32,661 nt of DNA from Planctomycetota bacterium (GTDB lineage: Bacteria > Planctomycetota > UBA1135 > UBA2386), in the NCBI GenBank assembly GCA_947444055.1, contig CANEYR010000042.1:1-32661 (forward strand), read 5' to 3'. Of this stretch, positions 1-7,000 are shown one piece after another (within the stretch, counting starts at the first letter, position 1; each line of letters starts with the position of its first letter). The translations under genes and the position numbers were made by a program. The notes beneath the pieces are model-generated. The model did no database searches. It worked only from the letters and a program-made list of their open reading frames with translations, and was not told the origin of the DNA.

Positions 1-191
1 AAGCCTTCGAACTGGACGTCACCGCGGCACCGCGGGCGCATGTTCGCTTCGTTGTGCAAGGGGTTGCGGCGGTCGCCGCCCGCACCATCGACGTCTATGC
101 CCCGTCAGCGGACCGTTCGCCTGAGGCCTTCGCGGCGGCGATGGCGACGGCGCTGGAACAAGCGCGCGCGGCGTTTGGCTCGGCGCCGTGA
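1..191 (+). CDS. C-terminal end of an unidentified protein, possibly an ABC-transport auxiliary lipoprotein (PqiC-like)
   Basis: An open frame runs in from the left edge (first full codon at base 3) and ends at TGA 189-191, giving 62 residues. The visible part has an alternating-hydrophobic strand (RFVVQGVAAVAARTIDV), a polar linker, then an alanine-rich amphipathic helix (PEAFAAAMATALEQARAAF). A strand followed by a closing helix of this kind ends the PqiC/ABC-type auxiliary lipoprotein family, which helps Mce-type lipid transporters in the periplasm. That assignment is inferred from pattern only; the lipobox end lies outside the window. The gene converges on the HEAT-repeat gene with 7 bases between the stops. 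Confidence 0.5.
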   Translation, partial: AFELDVTAAPRAHVRFVVQGVAAVAARTIDVYAPSADRSPEAFAAAMATALEQARAAFGSAP

Positions 192-198
192 ACCGTCA

Positions 199-1686
199 TC
201 ACGGGCAGGCGAGCAGCATCTGCAGCATGGGCGGCACGGCTTCGCATCGAGCCGTCGGCACACTGAGCACCCGCGCATAGCGCCACACCCGCAACGTGGT
301 GAGCAGGGTCGCTGGGCTGGCGCGATCCAGGCGCAGGTTCGCCAGCACCTGACGTTGCGCCTCGGGATGCTCCGCTTGCAGCAAGGCGATCCAGTGCGCT
401 GGGTGCAAGCGCAGGTCGCTGTCATCGAGCAAGCGCGCAATCGAAATGGGTTCGGCCCCGGGCTGTCGCAGGGCGCGCGCCAAGCGCATCAGGTCGGTCG
501 TCTGCGGTGTGGTCGCGAACACACTGCGTAGCAACGGCGCGGCGCGCGGACCGTCGCCGCGCGCCAGCGCGAGCGCCGCTTCACTGCGCAGACTCCAGGG
601 TTCGCGCGCATCCGCCGCCAGCTTCGAACAGTGGTCTTTGAGCTCGTCCGGCAGCGGGGCAGCGAAGCTGGCCAACATCGCCGCCTTGCGGGCGGGGTCG
701 CTTTCACTCAGCACGAGAGGTGTGGTGGCGCGCAGCAGGCGGGCGCCGCCGATCAACAGCATGGCCCGCAGCGCCACTTCGCATTCGATTGCGGTGCCGT
801 GCCGCAGCGCCCGTTCCGCCAGCTCCAGACTGGGCAAGTGCCGGGCGTTCGTCAGCACGCCAAGCGCAAGCGCGCGCGTCTCTCCTCGTTCGGCGGATCT
901 GGCCAGCGGCTCCAGCAGGGCCAGCCACGCCGCATCCATGGCGGGTGCTTCGTCGGCAAGCCAGCGCAATAGCACGGCCCGCTCGGCCTCGCTGCCGCGT
1001 TCGAGCAGCTTGCGCAGCGTCTTGTTGTCCAGGGTGCGATCGTTGGTCAGCAACAACTGCAGCAGTTGGCCGCGCACTTGCGGGTCGCGATTGGACTCGT
1101 CGTCGAACAGGCGGCGCAGCGCCACCGTTTCGGTGCGTTCTGGCGCTAGCGACATCGCGAGCAAGAGGGCCAGCAGCGTGTCGCGTTGACGCTTCCAACT
1201 GCCTTGCGCAATCGCCGCGAGCAGGCGCGTCGTCGGGGTCGTGGCGGTTGCCGTCGGGCACAGCCCAAGACCAAACGCGGCGGCGGTGCCGTCGTCTTCC
1301 CCGCGGGTGCCGGTGTCGTCCAAGCAATCGCCGAGCAACTGCACTGCCGCCGGGGTGCCCAAGAGACCGAGCGCAATGCGGGCCCGATGCCGACTGGCGA
1401 CGTCGTCGCTGTTCGCCATCGCCAGCAACAGCGCTTGCTGGGTGGCATCGGCATAGCGGGCGATCACCAACGCAGCTTCGCCACGGATTTGTGGGTCGGC
1501 GTGCTGTAGCAATGGGGCGGTGTCGGCCAGCACGAGCCGCGTGATGTGGTCCTGGCCTTGGGCGAATCCGCACAGCAACAGCAGCAAGAACGCTCTGCCC
1601 GCGAGCGACAAGGCTCGGCGAACCGCACCATGCGCTCGTTGGCGCGGTGGAGCCGTGGCCTCGGTGCTGCGGGGTCGTGCGTTCAC
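199..1686 (-). CDS. Secreted HEAT-repeat protein
   Basis: The 495-residue product starts at GTG 1684-1686. Its N-terminus is arginine-rich, followed by a hydrophobic stretch (about residues 26-42, AGRAFLLLLLCGFAQG) that looks like a signal peptide; cleavage near AQG-QD is plausible. A start slightly further in is possible because the pre-signal segment is long. The rest is almost entirely helical, with repeated patterns such as DPQIRGEAALVIARYAD, ASRHRARIALGLLG and WSLRSEAALALARGD, which are typical of HEAT/PBS-lyase-like repeats used as protein-binding scaffolds. No catalytic motif is visible. It is divergent from larC, with 113 bases between starts. The scaffold role is a family inference; the partner is unknown. 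Confidence 0.8.
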   Translation of the reverse strand: MNARPRSTEATAPPRQRAHGAVRRALSLAGRAFLLLLLCGFAQGQDHITRLVLADTAPLLQHADPQIRGEAALVIARYADATQQALLLAMANSDDVASRHRARIALGLLGTPAAVQLLGDCLDDTGTRGEDDGTAAAFGLGLCPTATATTPTTRLLAAIAQGSWKRQRDTLLALLLAMSLAPERTETVALRRLFDDESNRDPQVRGQLLQLLLTNDRTLDNKTLRKLLERGSEAERAVLLRWLADEAPAMDAAWLALLEPLARSAERGETRALALGVLTNARHLPSLELAERALRHGTAIECEVALRAMLLIGGARLLRATTPLVLSESDPARKAAMLASFAAPLPDELKDHCSKLAADAREPWSLRSEAALALARGDGPRAAPLLRSVFATTPQTTDLMRLARALRQPGAEPISIARLLDDSDLRLHPAHWIALLQAEHPEAQRQVLANLRLDRASPATLLTTLRVWRYARVLSVPTARCEAVPPMLQMLLACP

Positions 1687-1799
1687 AAGATCAGGAGATG
1701 GAGCGTAGTATGGCGCGCTGCGCGTCCGAATGGTTGCGCCGCAGACACGCCGCTGCGCTCCGCTTTCCCACTACTAGGCAAAGGCCGTTCCTCGTTCTC

Positions 1800-3017
1800 A
1801 TGCGCATTGCCGTTCTCGATGCTTGGTCTGGAGTCGCTGGCGACATGTGGGTGGGGGCGCTGCTTGATGCGGGCGTGCCGATGGCGCCGTTGGCCGCGGC
1901 GGTGCGGTCGTTGGCGCTGCCTGGCGTCGCCATCCGCGCCAGCAAGGTGCAGCGCGCCGGTCTGGCTGGCACCCACTTCGTCGTCGATGTCGGCCGCTTC
2001 GACCCCAGTGTCGCCTTCACGCCGCTGGCCGCGCCGTCGCCGCTGGTCGTGACGCCGACGCCGCCGCACCTGCATCGCCGCTTGGCGGACATCGAGCGCA
2101 TCGTGCAGCGCGCGGATTTGCCTTTGGCCGTCAAGGCCGACTGCCTGCAGGTCTATCGCGCCATTGGCGAAGTCGAAGCCGCCGCCCACGGCTGTTCGCT
2201 GGCGGAAGTGCACTTTCACGAAGTCGGCGCCGAAGACACCATCGTCGATGTGGTGTGTGCATGCCTTGGCACGCATCTGCTCGGCGTCGAGCGCATCTAC
2301 TGCAATGGCCTCGCGGTCGGCTCGGGCACGGTGAAGGCCGAGCACGGCATCTTGCCGGTGCCAGCCCCGGCCACGGCAGCCCTGCTGAAGGGCATTCCGG
2401 TGCGGGTTGGCAACCTGCGTGGCGAACGCACGACGCCGACCGGGGCTGCACTGCTGCGCGAGTTGGTCGATCACTTCGACACGCCGCTGACGTTCACTGC
2501 CGAAGCGATCGGCTATGGCGCTGGCACGCGCGACGACGCCGACGTTCCGAACTTGCTGCGGCTCACCATCGGCACGGCCGCCGCGGCGACGTCGGCGATG
2601 GAGTTGGTGGAGTTGCAGTGCCAACTCGATACGGCAACTGGCGAGCAGATCGGCTGGTTGCTGGAGGAACTGTTGGGGCGCGGCGCTACCGATGCGTTTG
2701 CCAGTGCGATCACGATGAAGAAGGGGCGGCCCGGAGTGTTGCTGACGGTGCTGGCGGACGATGCGCGCGTGGCGGCGCTGGAAACGTTCCTGCTGGAAGA
2801 GTCTTCGACGCTCGGTGTGCGTCGGCATCGTGTGCAACGCAGTGTGCTTGAACGATGGACCGAGACGCGCACGACGAGTCTTGGCGCGGTCGTCTTCAAG
2901 GTTGCGCGCTTGCCGAGCGGCAACATCACCGCGCGCCCCGAAGATGACGAAGTGCGACGGTTGTGCCGCGAGCAGGGGCTTGGCCGGGCTGAAGTGCTGC
3001 GGCGGTTGCTGGGCTAA
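1800..3017 (+). CDS. larC: LarC, nickel-pincer cofactor biosynthesis protein (pyridinium-3,5-bisthiocarboxylic acid mononucleotide nickel chelatase)
   Basis: The 405-residue product matches the LarC/DUF111 family in length and order. The N-terminal motif DAWSGVAGDMWVGALLDAG matches the family's D-x-x-SG-x-xGDM signature. The mid-section has VHFHEVGAEDTIVDVV and a GSGTVKAEHGILPVPAPAT block, then ERTTPTGAALL. LarC is a CTP-dependent enzyme that inserts nickel into the pincer nucleotide used by lactate racemase and related LarA-type enzymes. ATG 1800 is chosen because the family signature begins directly there; the frame is open further upstream, but that part is unrelated and overlaps the divergent HEAT gene. 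It is a single unbroken frame, unlike the frameshifted larC1/larC2 of some lactobacilli. larA, larB and larE are not in the window. Confidence 0.93.
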   Translation: MRIAVLDAWSGVAGDMWVGALLDAGVPMAPLAAAVRSLALPGVAIRASKVQRAGLAGTHFVVDVGRFDPSVAFTPLAAPSPLVVTPTPPHLHRRLADIERIVQRADLPLAVKADCLQVYRAIGEVEAAAHGCSLAEVHFHEVGAEDTIVDVVCACLGTHLLGVERIYCNGLAVGSGTVKAEHGILPVPAPATAALLKGIPVRVGNLRGERTTPTGAALLRELVDHFDTPLTFTAEAIGYGAGTRDDADVPNLLRLTIGTAAAATSAMELVELQCQLDTATGEQIGWLLEELLGRGATDAFASAITMKKGRPGVLLTVLADDARVAALETFLLEESSTLGVRRHRVQRSVLERWTETRTTSLGAVVFKVARLPSGNITARPEDDEVRRLCREQGLGRAEVLRRLLG

Positions 3018-3143
3018 ACAGCGAACCAACCGGTCGCCGACGGCTTGGGCGCGGAACATTTCGCGGCGAAGTGCCACCGCGAAGCGGTTGGTGGACACAT
3101 TGCATTGGGCGCGAGCACGGTCATGGGGATCGGTGCACGTTCG

Positions 3144-3149
3144 AAGGAG
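3144..3149 (+). promoter_or_regulatory. Shine-Dalgarno sequence deciding the Uma2 start
   Basis: AAGGAG sits six bases ahead of ATG 3156-3158. It favours this start over in-frame ATG codons upstream and over ATG 3171. Such a clear ribosome site is uncommon in this window. Confidence 0.7.
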
Positions 3150-3155
3150 CTGTGT

Positions 3156-3731
3156 ATGCTGCAATGCGAGATGATCACCGTCGCCGTGAGCACGCGTTTG
3201 CCCAACCGAGGCTGGACCTACGCCGAGTACTGCCGCATTCCCGAAGACGGCAAGCGCCACGAGATCATCGACGGGAGGCACTACGTGACTCCCGCGCCTG
3301 ACTTCTATCATCAGGAAGTTGCCTTGGGGTTGGCCAGCGAGCTGCGCGCCAAGATCCGCAACAAGGGGCGTGGACGCGTCGGTATCGCCCCGACGGATGT
3401 TCTGCTCGGGCCAGGACTGATCGTACAGCCGGACGTTGTGGCAGTGCGCACGTCACGCGCGGCGATCGTCGGACTGAAGAAGATCACCGGCACCCCGGAC
3501 CTGGTCGTCGAAGTGCTGTCGCCACGAACCCAGCGCCGCGATCGCGGTGTGAAAATGCGAGGCTACGAACGCGCCGGCGTGGCCGAGTATTGGCTGGTCG
3601 ACCCCAAGCAGCAGACCATCGCCGTGTACGTGCTGAAGCAGGGCAAGTTCGTAGCCGTGGGAGAGTGCACCGAGCGCATCGAATCGCACGCGTTCCCAGG
3701 TGTCGTGATCGACCTGCGCGAGATCTGGTAG
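3156..3731 (+). CDS. Uma2-family putative restriction-endonuclease-like protein (DUF820)
   Basis: The 191-residue product has the Uma2 layout: an N-terminal WTYAEYCRIPEDGKRHEIIDG segment (the family's Y-x-x-LP-D-x-x-R-x-E-(I/L)-I-x-G pattern), then QPDVVAV (Asp93), PDLVVEVLSP (Glu119) and GVKMRGYERAGVAEYWLVDP (Lys133). Asp93, Glu119 and Lys133 fit the PD-(D/E)xK nuclease core. Uma2 proteins are often present in many copies in cyanobacteria and planctomycetes, and their biological role is unsettled. The start at 3156 is supported by AAGGAG. It converges on efp with only 3 bases between the stops, so no separate terminator fits between them. Confidence 0.88.
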   Translation: MLQCEMITVAVSTRLPNRGWTYAEYCRIPEDGKRHEIIDGRHYVTPAPDFYHQEVALGLASELRAKIRNKGRGRVGIAPTDVLLGPGLIVQPDVVAVRTSRAAIVGLKKITGTPDLVVEVLSPRTQRRDRGVKMRGYERAGVAEYWLVDPKQQTIAVYVLKQGKFVAVGECTERIESHAFPGVVIDLREIW

Positions 3732-3734
3732 CCG

Positions 3735-4295
3735 CTACGCGCGGCCCATGAACTCGCCGGTCTCGGTGCTGACGCGCACCATCTCGCCTTGCTTGATGTG
3801 GGCCGGCACCTTGATGACGAGTCCGGTGCTGCAGGTCGCGGCCTTCTGCACGGCGCTGACCGTATCGCCACGCACGGCGTCCTCGGTCTGCGTGATCTCC
3901 AGCACGACCGCCGGTGGCAACTGCACCGTGAGTGCTTCGCCATCGCAGAACACCACCGTGCAGTTGCTGTTGTCGGTGATGTATTGCATCGCTTCGCCGA
4001 TCACCTCAGCACTCAACACGAACTGCTCGAAGTTCTCGTTGTCCATGAACGTGAAGCCGAGCGAGTCCTTGAACAGGTACTGCGACTCGCGCGAGTCCAA
4101 GTAGACGATGTCGAGTTGGTCGCTCGTCTTCATGCGCACTTCCTTCTGCCGCCCGTTCTTGAGACTCTTCAAGTTGAGGTGGTGGATCGCGCGCAGGTTG
4201 CCCGGCGTCAAGTGGTCGTACTTCGTGATCAGGTACAGGTCGCCTTCGTAGCGGATGACCATGCCCTTTTTGGCTTCGGTGACGCGGATCGCCAT
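3735..4295 (-). CDS. efp: Translation elongation factor P
   Basis: The 186-residue product has the three-domain EF-P length and signatures: N-terminal KOW-like domain (1-65), middle OB domain with FTFMDNENFEQF, and C-terminal OB domain with KAATCSTGLVIKVPAHIKQGEMVRVSTETGEFMGR, close to the family's standard C-terminal motif. EF-P binds the ribosome between P and E sites and relieves stalling at proline runs. The loop that normally carries the modified lysine (PGKG in E. coli, Lys34) reads TPGNLRAI here, so Asn33 replaces that lysine. ATG 4293-4295 is chosen because MAIRVTEAKKGM aligns with the family start; the frame runs on upstream only as the antisense of the next gene. It is divergent from the sugar-isomerase-like gene, 138 bases apart. 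Confidence 0.95.
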   Translation of the reverse strand: MAIRVTEAKKGMVIRYEGDLYLITKYDHLTPGNLRAIHHLNLKSLKNGRQKEVRMKTSDQLDIVYLDSRESQYLFKDSLGFTFMDNENFEQFVLSAEVIGEAMQYITDNSNCTVVFCDGEALTVQLPPAVVLEITQTEDAVRGDTVSAVQKAATCSTGLVIKVPAHIKQGEMVRVSTETGEFMGRA

Positions 4296-4433
4296 GACAG
4301 ATCTGCTGGTGCGAACGGGAGAGGAACGGGCGCGTGGCCGCGAACTGCGGACCGACGAGGGCGCGCAGGATAGCGCCTTGGGTTGTGCCCGGCGAGGGTT
4401 GCGTCGTGGTGTGGTGATGCCTCCAATGCCGCG

Positions 4434-5429
4434 ATGGCCAAAGCACCATTTCTGCAGAGTCGCCGTCAGTTTCTCGCTGCCACCGCTGGCTTCACCGGGG
4501 CCGTCTGCTTTGGCAACACGCCGCTGCGCGCGATGGTGGCGCCGCGTGCTGCGCTGTTCGACATCAGCCTCGCGCAGTGGTCGTTGCACAACGCGCTGTT
4601 CAAGAAGGAACTCGACAACCTCGACTTCCCGAAGAAGACGCGTTCCTTCGGCCTCGCTGCAGTCGAGTACGTGAACGCGTTCTGGAAGGACAAGGCGCGC
4701 GACGAGAAATACACAGCCGAGCTGAAGAAGCGCTGTGCAGGAGAAGGCGTGCAGAGCCTGCTCATCATGTGCGATGGCGAGGGCGCGCTCGGCGATGCGG
4801 ACGCGGCCGCGCGCAAGCAAGCGGTCGAGAACCACCATCAGTGGATCGAGGCGGCGAAGGTGCTTGGCTGCCATTCGATTCGCGTCAATGCGCAGAGCAA
4901 GGGCAGCTACGAAGAGCAGCAGAAGCTTGCCGCTGACGGCCTGCATGCCTTGTGTGAGTACGGCGACAAGCATGGCATCAACGTCATCGTCGAGAACCAC
5001 GGTGGCCTGTCGAGCAATGGCAAGTGGCTCGCCGAGACGTTGAAGAAGGCGGACCATCCGCGTTGCGGGGCGCTGCCGGACTTCGGCAACTTCCGGGTCA
5101 GCGACAAGGAGATGTATGACCGCTACCTCGGCGTCGACGAGTTGATGCCGTTCGCCCGCGGTGTGTCGGCCAAGTCGCACGACTTCGACGACAAGGGCAA
5201 CGAGACGAAAACGGACTACGACCGCATGCTCGAGATCGTGGTGCAAAAGCACGGCTGGCGCGGCTTCATCGGCATCGAATACGAAGGCAGCAAACTCAGT
5301 GAGGACGACGGCATCGTGGCGACCAAGAAGCTGCTGCTGCGCGTTCGCGAGCAGATGCAGGCGAAGATCGATGCCGCCAGCAGAGATGCCGCCAGCAGAG
5401 ATGCCGCCAGCAAGAAGGACGGCAAGTGA
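4434..5429 (+). CDS. Tat-exported sugar phosphate isomerase/epimerase-like TIM-barrel protein
   Basis: The 331-residue product starts with a twin-arginine signal ([12 protein letters not shown]), so it is probably folded in the cytoplasm and then exported. The body matches the xylose-isomerase-like TIM barrel family (AP_endonuc_2): SLAQWSLH at the first strand, a Glu in NVIVENHGG, Asp in ALPDFGNF, a His in [12 protein letters not shown] and Glu in GFIGIEYEG. These E/D/H/E positions are the usual metal ligands of the barrel. The substrate cannot be told from sequence. Secreted members of this family are common in Planctomycetota. The C-terminus carries a 15-base in-frame tandem repeat. Its stop overlaps the GTG start of the next gene by 4 bases, so the two are translationally coupled. 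Confidence 0.85.
   Translation: MAKAPFLQSRRQFLAATAGFTGAVCFGNTPLRAMVAPRAALFDISLAQWSLHNALFKKELDNLDFPKKTRSFGLAAVEYVNAFWKDKARDEKYTAELKKRCAGEGVQSLLIMCDGEGALGDADAAARKQAVENHHQWIEAAKVLGCHSIRVNAQSKGSYEEQQKLAADGLHALCEYGDKHGINVIVENHGGLSSNGKWLAETLKKADHPRCGALPDFGNFRVSDKEMYDRYLGVDELMPFARGVSAKSHDFDDKGNETKTDYDRMLEIVVQKHGWRGFIGIEYEGSKLSEDDGIVATKKLLLRVREQMQAKIDAASRDAASRDAASKKDGK
5370..5412 (+). repeat. 15-bp in-frame tandem repeat at the 3' end of the isomerase-like gene
   Basis: The unit gatgccgccagcaga occurs at 5370-5384 and 5385-5399, followed by 13 matching bases at 5400-5412. It encodes [14 protein letters not shown], a flexible hydrophilic tail after the folded barrel. The copies are perfect, suggesting recent slippage. 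Confidence 0.9.
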
Positions 5430-6562
5430 ACGAGCGCTTGCGCAAGTTGCAGCCCTACCCGATGGAGCAGCTCGCGGTGTGGAAGCAGGAGCTGAGCCAG
5501 CGCGGCGTGGCGGTGTTCGACTTTGGCACCGGCGATCCGCGCGAGCCGACGCCGGCGATCCTGCGCCAAGCGATGGTCGATGGCATCACTCAGGTGAGCC
5601 AGTATCCGCCGACGGGCGGCACCAAGGCCTTGCGTGCGGCCGCGGCTGCCTACATGCAGCGGCGCTTTGCGGTGCAGGTCGACGCCGAAAACGAAGTGTT
5701 GGCGACGCTCGGCAGCAAGGAGTGCTTGTTCCATCTGCCGATGACCTTCGTGCAGGTGCCAAGTGACAAAGACCTGGTGCTGTATGGCGAGCCAGCCTAC
5801 CCGGTCTACGAAATTGGAGCGTTGTTCGCGGAGGCGTGGACCTATGCGGTGCCGCTGAGTGTGAAGCACGGTTACGCGATGGACCCCGATGCGCTGCCAG
5901 AGGCGGTGCTGCGGCGGGCGTCGGTGGTGTTCCTCAACTACCCGCACAACCCGACGGGCTTCTGTTTGCCGGATGCGTTGTTTCGCCGCTGGGTGGAGGT
6001 GCGCGAGGAATACGGGTTCGTGCTGGTCAGCGATGAGTGTTATGTCGACCTGCACTACGAAGGGCCGCGGCCGCGCAGCCTGCTGGAGTTCGGCAAGCAG
6101 GGTTGCCTGGCAGTGCACTCGCTCAGCAAGCGCTCGGGCATGACCGGCTATCGCTCCGGGTTCGTGGCGGGCGATGCGCAGTTGATCGCGACGTTCCGTC
6201 GCTTCCGCGCCAGCATGGGAACGGCCCCGCAAGAGTTCGTGCAGGCGGCGGCGACGTTGGCCTGGACGGAGGAGGCCCACGTGGCGCAGCGGGTGGCGGT
6301 GTTTGCCGAGAAGCGTCGGGTGCTGCTCGAGCTTTGTGCGGCGCGTGGGTTGCGCGTGCACGGCAGCCAAGCCGGGCTCTATCTCTGGATCGAAGTGCCG
6401 GTGGGCACCGATGGCTTGGCGTACGCACAGCGCTGTCGCGAGGTCGGCATCGTGGTCGCTCCAGGCAGTTTCTTCGGCGATGGCCAGGAGCAGTTCATTC
6501 GCCTGGCGTTGGTGCCGACTGTTGAACAGTGCCGGTCGGCGGCGGCGATCTGGCCGCAGTAG
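5426..6562 (+). CDS. Class I/II PLP-dependent aminotransferase, DapC-like (N-succinyldiaminopimelate aminotransferase)
   Basis: The 378-residue product is a fold-type I aminotransferase. The N-terminus [16 protein letters not shown] closely resembles the start of DapC enzymes, which aminate N-succinyl-2-amino-6-ketopimelate in the lysine/diaminopimelate pathway. Visible active-site parts are NYPHNPTG (Asn175), VSDECY (Asp203, pyridine-nitrogen partner), [15 protein letters not shown] (Lys235, the PLP Schiff-base lysine) and a C-terminal arginine in QFIRLAL for the carboxylate. GTG 5426-5428 is the start and overlaps the previous stop (GTGA). Co-transcription with an exported TIM-barrel protein is not a known pathway pairing. 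Another 2-oxo-acid substrate is possible, so I leave the symbol blank. Confidence 0.85.
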   Translation: MNERLRKLQPYPMEQLAVWKQELSQRGVAVFDFGTGDPREPTPAILRQAMVDGITQVSQYPPTGGTKALRAAAAAYMQRRFAVQVDAENEVLATLGSKECLFHLPMTFVQVPSDKDLVLYGEPAYPVYEIGALFAEAWTYAVPLSVKHGYAMDPDALPEAVLRRASVVFLNYPHNPTGFCLPDALFRRWVEVREEYGFVLVSDECYVDLHYEGPRPRSLLEFGKQGCLAVHSLSKRSGMTGYRSGFVAGDAQLIATFRRFRASMGTAPQEFVQAAATLAWTEEAHVAQRVAVFAEKRRVLLELCAARGLRVHGSQAGLYLWIEVPVGTDGLAYAQRCREVGIVVAPGSFFGDGQEQFIRLALVPTVEQCRSAAAIWPQ

Positions 6563-6608
6563 GGGCGCGCCGCAAGCCGCCGGAGCCTGCGCCTCGGAGC
6601 CGGCCCCG

Positions 6609-6938
6609 TCAGGGAAGCTTCGTCGTCTCCAGCGGCAGCCCGCAGCCAGCCCAGTAGGCGAGGCCGCCGCGCAGGTTGCTGAGCTTCTTGAAGCCCGCTT
6701 GCGCCATCATTTCGCACGCGAACAGGCTGCGTCGTCCGTGTTCGCAATGCACTAGCCAGTTGGTGTGCTTGTCGAGCTCTTGCAGGCGCTGGTCGAGCTC
6801 TTGGATGGGGACCAACGTCGCGTTCGGCAAGCGGTGGCTCTGGTGTTCCGCCGTTGTGCGCACGTCGAGAATGCGCAAGGTCGGGTCGCTCCGCAGTTCG
6901 GCGTCGGCCTCTTCGGGAACGAGATCGCGGTAGGTCAT
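6609..6938 (-). CDS. Single-domain rhodanese-like protein
   Basis: The 109-residue product has the rhodanese core: LRILDVRTTAEHQSHRLPNATLVP (the D-V-R-x-x-x-E-(F/H) and G-H-x-x-x-A region) and WLVHCEHGRRS, with Cys65 at the start of a six-residue active loop ending in Arg70. The C-terminal SNLRGGLAYWAGCGLP matches the family's L-x-GG-x-x-x-W end. Single-domain rhodaneses carry a persulfide on the loop cysteine and move sulfur in the cytoplasm; the partner is unknown. ATG 6936-6938 is chosen because the domain starts right after it; an in-frame upstream start would add a disordered proline-rich tail overlapping the divergent gene. It converges with the aminotransferase gene, 46 bases apart. 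Confidence 0.9.
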   Translation of the reverse strand: MTYRDLVPEEADAELRSDPTLRILDVRTTAEHQSHRLPNATLVPIQELDQRLQELDKHTNWLVHCEHGRRSLFACEMMAQAGFKKLSNLRGGLAYWAGCGLPLETTKLP

Positions 6939-7000
6939 CGGGGCGGCATGGGAGCGGTGTGGTGGGGCGGCGTCAATGCGGGGTTGCAGGGCGGGCGGCG

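Noticed and set aside
3025..3092. Nested inverted repeats after larC (accaaccg/cggttggt with an inner ttcgcgg/ccgcgaa)
   Set aside because: The outer arms are 52 bases apart, no T-run follows and the arms are short, so a terminator call is not supported.
4296..5252. In-frame N-terminal extension of EF-P
   Set aside because: The extension is antisense to the isomerase-like gene, and EF-P family members start at MAIRVTEAKKG.
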